Part shown: in pieces, positions 1 to 5,434 of the stretch
Numbering within the stretch: position 1 is the stretch's first letter
Layout of the letters: every line of letters begins with the position of its first letter
Source: Phycisphaerae bacterium
GTDB lineage: Bacteria; Planctomycetota; Phycisphaerae; Phycisphaerales; SM1A02
Assembly: GCA_002690755.1 (NCBI GenBank)
Contig: NZFT01000037.1
Span: 101-5,534 of the forward strand
Reading direction: 5' to 3'
DNA length: 5,434 nt
Notes under the pieces: generated by a model
What the model was told of the DNA's origin: nothing
Seen by the model: only the letters and a program-made list of their open reading frames with translations
The model's database searches: none
Translations under genes and position numbers: made by a program

Positions 1-47
1 CGGAAAACCTTCGAGTCCCATCGAGACTTGAAGAGATCAGGATCACG

Positions 48-80
48 GACGGCGGCCTCCCAGCGAGGCCGCCGTCTTTT
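48..80 (+). terminator. Intrinsic terminator of an upstream + strand gene
   Basis: A perfect 12-bp inverted repeat, GACGGCGGCCTC (48-59) and GAGGCCGCCGTC (65-76), encloses the loop CCAGC and is followed at once by TTTT (77-80). This is the classic Rho-independent layout. The T-run is only on the + strand side, so it ends a unit entering from the left. That gene is outside the window, or at most its last codons lie at 2-31, where one frame ends in TGA. The hairpin insulates the serine acetyltransferase gene from upstream transcription. Confidence 0.85.
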
Positions 81-148
81 CTGGGTCGAGCCTCGCAGCC
101 GAAATGACCTCGGCCTCGTTCGACCACACCCCGCGGGTGCCGTGGTTC

Positions 149-155
149 TAGGATG
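149..155 (+). promoter_or_regulatory. Putative -10 element TAGGATG upstream of cysE
   Basis: TAGGAT resembles a sigma-70 -10 hexamer, and with the following G it matches the TAGRMTG motif also found before acnA, the ComF-like gene and the leader at the right edge. No convincing -35 is visible 16-18 bases upstream. If used, transcription would begin near 161, directly at the ATG at 162, giving a leaderless or nearly leaderless mRNA. AGGA within it (150-153) could instead be a Shine-Dalgarno sequence 8 bases before that ATG. Both readings cannot apply to the same transcript. Confidence 0.35.
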
Positions 156-161
156 CGAGGG

Positions 162-1097
162 ATGAACGACGCCTCGAAACCGACCGCTTCGAACCCATCC
201 GAATCCGATGCCGAACGTCGCCGGGCCGACGTGGTCGCTTCTGTGGTCTCGAATCCCGAGACACACCGGACTGCGAGCACGCCCATGCCGGATGCGGAGG
301 TGGTGGTCGGAATCGTGGAACGGCTCGGCTGGCTTGCTTTCCCAGGGTTTTCCGGACCCCGGGTGGTCGGGCCTGCAGCGCTCGAGCGCCACCTCGGCGA
401 TCTCCTCGACGAGCTCGCCACGATGCTCTCCGGGCAGTTGGAGGCGGCATTCGCCCACGACCCCATCGGAAGTCGAGGTTTTCTCCCATCGGAGGCCCGT
501 GCGCGTGCGACCGTCGGCACCGACCGGTTTCTCGATCGAATCCCCGCGATCCGCGGGCTGCTTGCGGAGGACGCGGCCGCGGCATTCGAGGGTGATCCCG
601 CGATGGGCCACCTCGACGAGGTGATTCTCTGCTGCCCCGGCCTTTCGGCCCTCGTGGTGCATCGCTTCTCCCACGAACTTTACCTCGCGGGGGTCCCGCT
701 GGTGCCCCGGATGATGAGCGAGATCGCCCACGCCCGGACCGGAATCGACATGCATCCCGGCGCCGTGGTCGGTCGACGGATGTTCATCGATCACGGGACC
801 GGCGTGGTGGTGGGGGAGACCACCCGGATCGGTGACGGCTGTCGGCTCTACCAGGGCGTGACGCTCGGGGCGAAGCGACTCGAGGTGGGCGAAGACGGCT
901 TGATTCGTCGTGGCCATCGACGCCACCCGACCCTCGAGGACGACGTGACGGTCTACGCGAACGCCACGATCCTCGGGGAGGACACCGTGATCGGACGTGG
1001 GTCCGTGGTCAACGGCGGCGTATTCCTCACCACCTCGGTTCCGCCGGACTCCGTGGTCTCCGGGCCGCGGCTCGAGGTGCACATGCGACGTCGCTGA
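162..1097 (+). CDS. cysE: Serine O-acetyltransferase (long SATase/EpsC type)
   Basis: This enzyme transfers acetyl from acetyl-CoA to L-serine, giving O-acetylserine, the first committed step of cytosolic cysteine synthesis. Counting from the ATG at 162, the protein has 311 residues. An N-terminal helical domain (about 1-185) includes DEVILCCPG (152-160) and HELY (171-174). A left-handed beta-helix of hexapeptide repeats follows, with GIDMHPG (194-200), FIDHGTG (208-214), GETTRIG (218-224), YQGVTLGAK (230-238) and RHPTLEDD (254-261). D196 and H211 correspond to the catalytic Asp-His pair of E. coli CysE (D143, H158). The long N-terminus is normal for this subfamily, and family-like residues begin before the ATG at 285, which excludes that later start. 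The in-frame ATG at 153 overlaps the putative -10; 162 has AGGA 8 bases upstream. The protein ends in a basic MRRR instead of the terminal Ile that docks CysE into cysteine synthase. It lies alone between a terminator and the acnA promoter. Confidence 0.93.
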   Translation: MNDASKPTASNPSESDAERRRADVVASVVSNPETHRTASTPMPDAEVVVGIVERLGWLAFPGFSGPRVVGPAALERHLGDLLDELATMLSGQLEAAFAHDPIGSRGFLPSEARARATVGTDRFLDRIPAIRGLLAEDAAAAFEGDPAMGHLDEVILCCPGLSALVVHRFSHELYLAGVPLVPRMMSEIAHARTGIDMHPGAVVGRRMFIDHGTGVVVGETTRIGDGCRLYQGVTLGAKRLEVGEDGLIRRGHRRHPTLEDDVTVYANATILGEDTVIGRGSVVNGGVFLTTSVPPDSVVSGPRLEVHMRRR

Positions 1098-1142
1098 CGC
1101 GTCCTGCATCCGGGTGTTTCACGGGGATCGGCTTCATCATTC

Positions 1143-1151
1143 TGCTAGAAT
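1143..1151 (+). promoter_or_regulatory. Putative extended -10 promoter of acnA (TGCTAGAAT)
   Basis: TAGAAT (1146-1151) is preceded by TG at 1143-1144, which gives the extended -10 pattern TGnTAnnnT. The following G completes the TAGRMTG motif seen before the other starts. No good -35 is present at normal spacing; TTTCAC at 1117-1122 is 23 bases away. An extended -10 can work without one. Transcription would start near 1158, after the cysE stop at 1097, and leave a leader of about 65 bases before acnA. This supports acnA as its own unit. Confidence 0.5.
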
Positions 1152-1213
1152 GTCGGGTTCGTCACGAAACGTGGTCTTTTCGAGGCCTTTGCGGCCCGGT
1201 GGTCCACTGAACC

Positions 1214-1217
1214 GGAG
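1214..1217 (+). promoter_or_regulatory. Ribosome binding site of acnA
   Basis: GGAG ends 5 bases before the ATG at 1223. This is an acceptable Shine-Dalgarno core and spacing, and it supports 1223 as the acnA start. Confidence 0.6.
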
Positions 1218-1222
1218 CCAGC

Positions 1223-3964
1223 ATGCCCTCGCACGATCCGTTTTCCGCCCGCGCCACCCTTTCGACGCCCGAAGGTGATCGTTTCTACTACCGACTCGAC
1301 GCGTTGGCCTCGCTCGGCGACATCGACCGTCTCCCCCTCTCGATCAAGGTCCTGCTCGAAAGCTGCCTCCGGAACTGCGACGGCCGGGTGGTGACCGAAG
1401 CCCACGTCCGGGCGCTGGCGGGATACGACGCCTCGAACGTCGGTGAGACCGAGATCGCGTTCACGCCGGGACGGGTGGTCCTCCAGGACTTCACCGGCGT
1501 GCCCTGTGTGGTCGACCTCGCCGCGATGCGCGACGCCATGAGGACGCTCGGCGGCGATCCGAAGAAGGTCAATCCGCTCGTGCCCTGCGACCTGGTCATC
1601 GATCATTCGGTGCAGGTCGACGCGTACAACTCGGGCATCGCACTCACCGTGAACGCCGAGAAGGAGTTCGAGCGGAACGGCGAGCGGTATGAGTTTCTGA
1701 AGTGGGGCCAGCAGGGCTTCGACAACTTCCGTGTGGTTCCCCCGGCGACCGGCATCGTGCACCAGGTGAATCTCGAGTACCTCGCGAAGGTCACCTGGGA
1801 GCGGGACGGCGTTCTCTTCCCGGATTCGCTCGTCGGCACCGACAGTCACACCACCATGATCAACGGGCTCGGCGTGCTCGGCTGGGGCGTCGGCGGCATC
1901 GAGGCGGAGGCCGTGATGCTGGGCCAGCCGATCTACATGCTGGTACCCGAGGTGGTGGGCATGCGTCTGACCGGATCCCTTCCCGAGGGCACCACCGCCA
2001 CCGACCTGGTGTTGCGGATCACCGAGATCCTGCGGGCCCATGGAGTGGTCGGCAAGTTCGTCGAGTTCTACGGCGACGGCCTCGCCGAGATGCCGCTGGC
2101 GACGCGGGCGACCATCGCGAACATGGCGCCGGAATACGGCGCGACCTGCGGCTTCTTCCCCGTCGACGACCGGACGCTCGACTATCTCCGCCTCAGCGGG
2201 CGGGACGAGTCGCTGATCGAGACGGTCGAGGCCTACTCGAAGGCCCAGGGTTTCTGGCGGAGCGAGGAGGTCGAGCCGACGTTCACATCCGCGCTCGAAC
2301 TCGACATGTCGACGATCGAACCGGCGCTCGCGGGGCCCAAGCGACCGCAGGATCGGATCGTCCTTTCGGCCATGCAGGGGAGCTGGCGACGCATGCTCGC
2401 CGACACCTTCGAACGTCCCGGTGCGGACGGCGAGTCGCAGACCGGTCGATGGATGGGTGAAGGCGGCGTCGGGTCGGACGACGGTGGGTTGGCGGTGGCG
2501 GATCCGCCGGCGACCGCGGTGCGATACGACGGCGCGGAGTTCGAGATGCGGGACGGCGACGTCGTGGTCGCGGCGATCACCTCCTGCACCAACACCAGCA
2601 ATCCCAGCGTGATGATCGGGGCGGGACTCGTGGCCCAGAAGGCCCGCGAACGTGGGCTGGTCCGCAAGCCGTGGGTCAAGACCTCGCTCGCCCCGGGGTC
2701 GAAGGTGGTGACGGACTATCTCGAGAAGGCGGGGCTCCTCGACGATCTTGAAGCCGTCGGGTTCTACCTCGTCGGCTACGGATGCACGACCTGCATCGGG
2801 AACTCGGGCCCGCTTCCCGAAGCGATCTCGCTCGCGATCCGGGAGAACGGGCTGGTCGCGACCAGCGTGCTCAGCGGGAATCGAAACTTCGAAGGGCGAA
2901 TCCACGCCGACGTGAAGGCGAATTTCCTCGCCTCGCCGCCGTTGGTGGTCGCCTATGCGATCGCCGGTACCGTCGACATCGATCTCGCGGTCGATCCGAT
3001 CGGCCACGACGGGGACGGCCAACCCGTGATGCTCAAGGACATCTGGCCCACGACCGAAGAGGTCGAGCGGGTGGTGTCCGGGGCCCTCGGTCGTGACCAA
3101 TTCCTCGCCCAGTACGAGGATGTCTTCACCGGAAGCGAGGAATGGCAGGAAATCGAGACTTCCACCGGCGAGATGTACGAGTGGAGTGATGCGAGCACCT
3201 ACGTCCAGAATCCACCTTTCTTCGAAGGCATGAGCCCGGAAGTCGATGTGATCCGACCGGTCACCGGGGCTCGTTGTCTCGCGTTGCTCGGCGACTCGGT
3301 CACCACCGACCACATCTCCCCGGCGGGTGCGATCAAGGCGGATTCCCCGGCCGGACAATACCTCGTCGACCAGGGTGTTCCGGTGTCCCTCTTCAACAGT
3401 TTCGGTTCGCGGCGCGGCAACGACCGCGTGATGACCCGCGGCACCTTCGCGAACATCCGGATCCGGAACCTGCTCGCTCCGGGCACCGAAGGCGGCTACA
3501 CCACCGACCTGCTCGATGGCAAGGTGAAGTTCATCTACGACGCGGCGATGAATTATCGCGAGCAGGGCGTGCCGTTGGTGGTGCTCGCAGGGAGCGACTA
3601 CGGCATGGGTTCGAGCCGGGACTGGGCCGCGAAGGGAACGAATCTGCTCGGGGTCAAGACGGTGATCGCGAAGAGCTTCGAACGGATCCACCGATCGAAC
3701 CTGGTCTTCATGGGTGTGCTTCCATTGCAGTTCAAGAACGGCGAGGACGTGGACGCGATCGGTCTGACCGGCCATGAGACCTTCGAGGTGCGGATTCCCG
3801 AGGATCTTCGACCTCGGCAGGAGATCGAGGTGGTCGCCACCACCGAGGACGGCACCCCGAAGACCTTCATGGCGATCGCCCGTGTGGATACGCCGGTCGA
3901 AGTGGACTATTACCGCAATGGCGGAATCCTCCAGACCGTGCTGCGAAAGATGGCCGTCAGCTGA
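1223..3964 (+). CDS. acnA: Aconitate hydratase A
   Basis: Aconitase isomerises citrate to isocitrate through cis-aconitate in the TCA cycle, using a [4Fe-4S] cluster in the cytosol. The 913-residue protein is full length for the AcnA/IRP type (E. coli AcnA has 891). Visible motifs are IDHSVQVD (126-133), the signature around [18 protein letters not shown] (205-222), and cluster ligands C455 in SCTNT and C521/C524 in [12 protein letters not shown]. The 66- and 3-residue spacings equal those of E. coli C435, C501 and C504. The C-terminal swivel domain has [17 protein letters not shown] (690-706), SFGSRRGND (726-734) and [16 protein letters not shown] (790-805), which carries the catalytic Ser and an active-site Arg. 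A Gly/Asp-rich stretch at about 397-437 is the likely source of some 20 extra residues before the first cluster cysteine. The start at 1223 has a GGAG site. AcnD-type methylaconitate chemistry is less likely given the length and the lack of prp neighbours. Confidence 0.97.
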   Translation: MPSHDPFSARATLSTPEGDRFYYRLDALASLGDIDRLPLSIKVLLESCLRNCDGRVVTEAHVRALAGYDASNVGETEIAFTPGRVVLQDFTGVPCVVDLAAMRDAMRTLGGDPKKVNPLVPCDLVIDHSVQVDAYNSGIALTVNAEKEFERNGERYEFLKWGQQGFDNFRVVPPATGIVHQVNLEYLAKVTWERDGVLFPDSLVGTDSHTTMINGLGVLGWGVGGIEAEAVMLGQPIYMLVPEVVGMRLTGSLPEGTTATDLVLRITEILRAHGVVGKFVEFYGDGLAEMPLATRATIANMAPEYGATCGFFPVDDRTLDYLRLSGRDESLIETVEAYSKAQGFWRSEEVEPTFTSALELDMSTIEPALAGPKRPQDRIVLSAMQGSWRRMLADTFERPGADGESQTGRWMGEGGVGSDDGGLAVADPPATAVRYDGAEFEMRDGDVVVAAITSCTNTSNPSVMIGAGLVAQKARERGLVRKPWVKTSLAPGSKVVTDYLEKAGLLDDLEAVGFYLVGYGCTTCIGNSGPLPEAISLAIRENGLVATSVLSGNRNFEGRIHADVKANFLASPPLVVAYAIAGTVDIDLAVDPIGHDGDGQPVMLKDIWPTTEEVERVVSGALGRDQFLAQYEDVFTGSEEWQEIETSTGEMYEWSDASTYVQNPPFFEGMSPEVDVIRPVTGARCLALLGDSVTTDHISPAGAIKADSPAGQYLVDQGVPVSLFNSFGSRRGNDRVMTRGTFANIRIRNLLAPGTEGGYTTDLLDGKVKFIYDAAMNYREQGVPLVVLAGSDYGMGSSRDWAAKGTNLLGVKTVIAKSFERIHRSNLVFMGVLPLQFKNGEDVDAIGLTGHETFEVRIPEDLRPRQEIEVVATTEDGTPKTFMAIARVDTPVEVDYYRNGGILQTVLRKMAVS

Positions 3965-3982
3965 TCGAACGCCCCTTCGATC
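3963..3982 (+). repeat. Small inverted repeat overlapping the acnA stop codon
   Basis: GATCGAA (3963-3969) and TTCGATC (3976-3982) can form a 7-bp hairpin with the loop CGCCCC. The left arm includes the last two bases of the TGA stop. It sits 11 bases before the larger terminator hairpin, so the acnA mRNA would end in two tandem stem-loops. It has no T-run of its own and may serve mRNA 3' stability, or may be chance. Confidence 0.45.
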
Positions 3983-3993
3983 GTGTGAGATCG

Positions 3994-4026
3994 CGAAGGC
4001 CCGGACCATGATGGTCCGGGCCTTCG
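3994..4026 (+). terminator. Probable acnA terminator hairpin
   Basis: CGAAGGCCCGGACCA (3994-4008) pairs perfectly with TGGTCCGGGCCTTCG (4012-4026) around a 3-base TGA loop, giving a 15-bp GC-rich stem 29 bases after the acnA stop. The downstream tract, TCGTCGTCTTCG, is only moderately T-rich. Termination is therefore probable but not canonical, and the hairpin could also stabilise the 3' end. It separates acnA from the ComF-like gene. Confidence 0.7.
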
Positions 4027-4125
4027 TCGTCTTCGTGGGGACGCAAGGGTCGTCCGCGTCGTGGCGATTCACAGGCAGGGGACATGCGGTTTCGCCGGAT
4101 GCGAGAGACGCCATCCCCGTGCCGC

Positions 4126-4132
4126 TAGGCTG
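4126..4132 (+). promoter_or_regulatory. Putative -10 element TAGGCTG upstream of the ComF-like gene
   Basis: TAGGCT matches a sigma-70 -10 at the T, A and final T positions, and it fits the TAGRMTG motif shared by all four start regions in the window. A start near 4138 would leave a leader of about 24 bases that contains the AGGGA site. No -35 with proper spacing is recognisable. The call rests on position downstream of the acnA terminator and on the shared motif. Confidence 0.35.
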
Positions 4133-4149
4133 CGGGTGAACGGGGCGAC

Positions 4150-4154
4150 AGGGA
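4150..4154 (+). promoter_or_regulatory. Ribosome binding site of the ComF-like gene
   Basis: AGGGA ends 7 bases before the ATG at 4162. It is a partial Shine-Dalgarno match at good spacing and favours this start. Confidence 0.45.
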
Positions 4155-4161
4155 TCACCCG

Positions 4162-4968
4162 ATGCCTTCCAAACGCTTCATGCACCGGGGTTTTCGCGCG
4201 AGTCGCGATCGGTGGTTGTCGTCGCTGGTCGAGTTGCTGGTCGGAACCACGCGTCCGTACGGTCGCGAGCTCCGGACGGTGATCGATAACGCCCTCGACC
4301 CGATCCGGGTGACCGCCGGCGAATCACGGGGTGGTGCGGAATGCGACGAGGCCGAGATGCTCTCCGGCCGAGATTCGTCGCTTCCCCGTGGATTGGATTC
4401 GATCGTCTCGCTCGGGCGTTACGGCGACGGACTCGGATCACTCGTCGCATCCGCGAAGTACGAAGGGTGGCCGTTGCCGCTGGAAGTCCTCGGCCGGCGG
4501 CTCGGCGTGGAGGCCGCAGCGACGATCGGATGGACGCCGGGGAATTCACCGGACGTGCGGCGTCCGGTCGTCGTTCCGGTGCCGACGTGCGGTTGGCGAC
4601 GTTGGCATCGAGGAATCGATCACACCCGGGTGCTTGCGGAGGGCGTCGCTCGCGAACTTCGATCACCACTTCGTCGCCTGCTCCGCTGCCGATGGGCGCC
4701 GACGCAGGTCGAACTCGACCACCGCGAACGTCGTCGCGCTGGAGGTCGCTTTCGCGTCCGTCGCTTCGCGTCGGGACATCTGCAACCTTCGTGGAACGTG
4801 GTGCTGGTCGATGACGTCTGCACGACGGGTGAGACGCTGGCCGCCGTGGCGTCGCTCCTGCGAAATCATGGTGTCGCCACGGTGCATGCCCTCGTGGTGG
4901 CCCGCGGGACCGGAGGAGAACGCCCGTTCCCCGGGCCATCCACACCGGTCGCGGTGGACAGACGGTGA
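4162..4968 (+). CDS. ComF-family phosphoribosyltransferase-like protein, no zinc ribbon
   Basis: The 268-residue protein has a type I phosphoribosyltransferase fold typical of ComF/GntX proteins, which are linked to DNA uptake or nucleotide salvage; the substrate cannot be told. Family motifs run in order: YGDGLGSLVASAKYEG (87-102), VVVPVPT (136-142), RWHRGIDHTRVLAEGVAR (147-164) in place of the usual RGFNQ segment, TQVELDHRER (181-190), GGRFRVRR (194-201), and the PRPP-binding loop VVLVDDVCTTGETL (213-226). Most ComF proteins begin with a CxxC...CxxC zinc ribbon. Here residues 1-80 contain a single Cys (C61) and nothing I recognise, so the metal site is absent or the N-terminus has been replaced. 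The start has an AGGGA site and lies beyond the acnA terminator. No competence genes are visible nearby. The family is clear, the role is not. Confidence 0.85.
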   Translation: MPSKRFMHRGFRASRDRWLSSLVELLVGTTRPYGRELRTVIDNALDPIRVTAGESRGGAECDEAEMLSGRDSSLPRGLDSIVSLGRYGDGLGSLVASAKYEGWPLPLEVLGRRLGVEAAATIGWTPGNSPDVRRPVVVPVPTCGWRRWHRGIDHTRVLAEGVARELRSPLRRLLRCRWAPTQVELDHRERRRAGGRFRVRRFASGHLQPSWNVVLVDDVCTTGETLAAVASLLRNHGVATVHALVVARGTGGERPFPGPSTPVAVDRR

Positions 4969-5039
4969 ATCACTGTCGATTCGGAGCCAAATCCAGAATC
5001 AGCGGGGGTTCCTTGCTCAAGCCCGAACCAGGCGAGAAG

Positions 5040-5045
5040 AAGGAG
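5040..5045 (+). promoter_or_regulatory. Perfect Shine-Dalgarno AAGGAG before a small ORF
   Basis: AAGGAG ends 8 bases before the ATG at 5054, the strongest ribosome binding site in the window. It stands out because the three recognised genes have only partial sites (AGGA, GGAG, AGGGA). It is the main reason to take the following small ORF seriously. Confidence 0.5.
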
Positions 5046-5053
5046 CGTATACC

Positions 5054-5194
5054 ATGAGAACGGCCGCAAGATCGCGAAAAACCGCTTTCTTATCAGCCCA
5101 ACCCGCTTCTCAGCCGGCCAGAACGCCGGCCGAAGAGGCTGCGTTGCCTGTTTTCGACCCTGAACCCTCCAGATTTGGTGACCGTGCGGGTTGA
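5054..5194 (+). CDS. Candidate 46-residue small protein, unknown function
   Basis: The ORF starts at an ATG with a perfect AAGGAG site and ends in TGA at 5192-5194. The product starts MRTAARSRKTAFLSAQPASQ, a basic N-terminus, and continues with an Ala/Pro/Glu-rich stretch to FGDRAG. It has no Cys, no clear membrane segment and no motif I recognise. Against it, G+C at third positions is only about half (22 of 45 codons after the ATG), far below the neighbours, and AGA is used four times. The stop overlaps the -35 hexamer of the downstream promoter. It could be a real small or leader-type protein transcribed with the ComF-like gene, or a chance ORF in an intergenic gap. Confidence 0.3.
   Translation: MRTAARSRKTAFLSAQPASQPARTPAEEAALPVFDPEPSRFGDRAG
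5113..5130 (+). repeat. GCCGGC inverted repeat
   Basis: GCCGGC at 5113-5118 and again at 5125-5130 can form a 6-bp stem around CAGAAC. Each arm is itself palindromic, so the pair is both a direct and an inverted repeat. No T-run follows, so it is not a standard terminator. It falls inside the candidate small ORF. Confidence 0.35.
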
Positions 5195-5218
5195 CACGGG
5201 TTGAGGTTTCCGTAGGAT
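5191..5218 (+). promoter_or_regulatory. Strong sigma-70 promoter, likely for a stable RNA operon
   Basis: TTGACA (5191-5196) is a perfect -35, and TAGGAT (5213-5218) is a good -10 with 16 bp between them. Transcription should start near 5225. It is the only place in the window with both hexamers close to consensus. CGGGTTGA occurs at 5187-5194 and 5197-5204, exactly 10 bp apart, so the -35 lies within a direct repeat. The sequence downstream is non-coding in character, which suggests an rRNA promoter. Confidence 0.75.
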
Positions 5219-5252
5219 GCCTCGTCTCTCCGCTGCGAAACGCGTTGGGGGG

Positions 5253-5281
5253 GTGGCTTCGGCCACGAACTTCTCTGACAA
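5253..5281 (+). promoter_or_regulatory. cUUCGg hairpin followed by a boxA-like antitermination site
   Basis: GTGGC (5253-5257), TTCG and GCCAC (5262-5266) form a 5-bp stem with the very stable C(UUCG)G tetraloop. Three bases after it ACTTCTCTGACA (5269-5280, then A) matches the E. coli rrn boxA TGCTCTTTAACA at 7 of 12 positions. The boxB-then-boxA order agrees with rrn antitermination signals that load NusB/S10. The boxA match is partial, so the call depends on context. Confidence 0.4.
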
Positions 5282-5359
5282 GTGAATGATTCGGACACGC
5301 CGCGAGGATGGAGCAACTCGTTCATCTGTTCACACAGGTTTTCGGGAAGCAATCCCAAC

Positions 5360-5385
5360 GGATGGCCCACACAGCCGGGCCTTCC
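5360..5385 (+). repeat. Imperfect stem-loop in the leader
   Basis: GGATGGCCC (5360-5368) and GGGCCTTCC (5377-5385) pair at 8 of 9 positions, with one T-T mismatch, around the loop ACACAGCC. No T-run follows directly, so it is unlikely to terminate. In an rRNA precursor it could be part of the leader fold. Confidence 0.45.
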
Positions 5386-5434
5386 GATGGACATCCTTGT
5401 GATACCAAGTTTATTTTCCTTCAAGGGATTTCAT

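Larger units (their letters stand above)
4969..5190 (+). other. Gap after the ComF-like gene, with no confirmed gene
   Basis: No homologous or long codon-biased ORF is visible on either strand here. The segment holds a weak GGTTC/GAACC inverted repeat (5007-5011 and 5025-5029), a GCCGGC/GCCGGC hairpin (5113-5130) and the 46-codon candidate ORF described separately. I see no intrinsic terminator with a proper T-run for the ComF-like gene. TTTT at 5151-5154 follows only a 4-bp AGGC/GCCT stem (5136-5149). Confidence 0.5.
5225..5434 (+). ncRNA. Untranslated leader, probably of an rRNA operon (partial)
   Basis: From the predicted start near 5225 to the right edge there is no codon-biased ORF. The segment carries a cUUCGg hairpin, a boxA-like sequence, a 26-base imperfect stem-loop, and then a clear shift to A/T-rich sequence over the last 30-40 bases. 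Bacterial rRNA leaders show this order of strong promoter, hairpin/boxA and A/T-rich run-in to the mature 5' end. No conserved 16S or 23S sequence is reached, so identity is inferred. In some planctomycetes 16S and 23S genes are unlinked, so either could follow. Another structured 5' UTR is the main alternative. Confidence 0.5.

Noticed and set aside
2..31. Possible last nine codons and stop of an upstream gene (frame ending in TGA at 29-31).
   Set aside because: The position before the terminator is plausible, but ten codons cannot be identified or distinguished from 3' untranslated sequence.
104..151. A 15-codon ORF (MTSASFDHTPRVPWF) ending one base before the ATG at 153, a possible cysE leader peptide.
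   Set aside because: There is no Shine-Dalgarno sequence, no cysteine or serine run that would sense the pathway, and no attenuator hairpin after it. The probable promoter lies at its end.
1145..4114. A 989-codon open frame on the - strand covering all of acnA.
   Set aside because: It is a mirror of acnA, produced by strong third-position GC bias. The translation is rich in Arg, His, Asp and Val without any family motif, and the + strand frame is unmistakably aconitase.
4061..4282. A Cys-rich frame upstream of and overlapping the ComF-like start, which could be taken for a frameshifted zinc ribbon.
   Set aside because: The cysteines do not form the paired CxxC spacing of the ribbon, and the frame crosses the intergenic promoter and ribosome-binding region before the ComF-like ATG.
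4331..5053. A + strand open frame overlapping the ComF-like gene in another phase and joining the small ORF.
   Set aside because: The overlapping part encodes Ser/Arg-rich nonsense while the other frame carries clear ComF motifs. Only the segment from the ATG at 5054, which has its own AAGGAG, is worth considering.
5395..5417. CTTG/CAAG inverted repeat followed by TTTATTTT, terminator-like.
   Set aside because: The 4-bp A/T-containing stem is too weak for termination. The T-rich stretch is better explained as the A/T-rich run-in to a downstream RNA gene.
5110..5424. A 104-codon - strand ORF across the promoter and leader region.
   Set aside because: It lacks GC-biased third positions and any recognisable domain, and it runs antisense to a strong promoter with leader-like structure. 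ORFs of this kind are common miscalls next to rRNA genes.
5308..5434. An open + strand frame from ATG 5308 to the window edge (begins MEQLVHLFTQVFG).
   Set aside because: GAGG lies directly against the ATG with no spacing, and the last codons are A/T-rich, unlike genes here. It fits a non-coding leader better, though a truncated gene cannot be wholly excluded.

Overview
The window is GC-rich, roughly two thirds G+C by eye, and its genes use mostly G or C at third codon positions. It reads as bacterial chromosome housekeeping sequence with all supported genes on the + strand. The long 'SATase'-type serine acetyltransferase and the recurring TAGRMTG promoter element would fit a planctomycete, perhaps a Phycisphaerae-like marine lineage. 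That placement is a guess from general resemblance and is not demonstrated here.

Layout. Positions 1-80 are the tail of an upstream transcription unit ending in a strong intrinsic terminator (48-80). Positions 162-1097 encode a serine O-acetyltransferase (cysE/epsC type). Positions 1223-3964 encode aconitate hydratase A with all three iron-sulfur cysteines in place. Two hairpins (3963-3982 and 3994-4026) follow it. Positions 4162-4968 encode a ComF-family phosphoribosyltransferase-like protein that lacks the usual N-terminal zinc ribbon. Positions 4969-5190 hold no confirmed gene; the best candidate is a 46-codon ORF (5054-5194) with a perfect Shine-Dalgarno sequence but atypical codon use. 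At 5191-5218 lies the best promoter in the window (TTGACA, 16 bp, TAGGAT). About 210 bases of non-coding-looking leader follow it, with a cUUCGg hairpin and a boxA-like element. This arrangement resembles an rRNA operon leader, and the RNA gene itself would begin just past the right edge.

The genes do not form an obvious pathway. Serine acetyltransferase makes O-acetylserine for cysteine synthesis, aconitase works in the TCA cycle, and ComF-like proteins are associated with DNA uptake or nucleotide metabolism. Each has its own promoter-like element, and terminator-like hairpins lie upstream of cysE and between acnA and the ComF-like gene, so I read them as single-gene units rather than one operon. 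The most notable structural observation is that the + strand contains exactly four TAG trinucleotides. All four sit in a TAGRMTG motif just upstream of a gene or transcript start.

I found no mobile element, CRISPR array, tRNA or convincing novel multi-gene system in the window.
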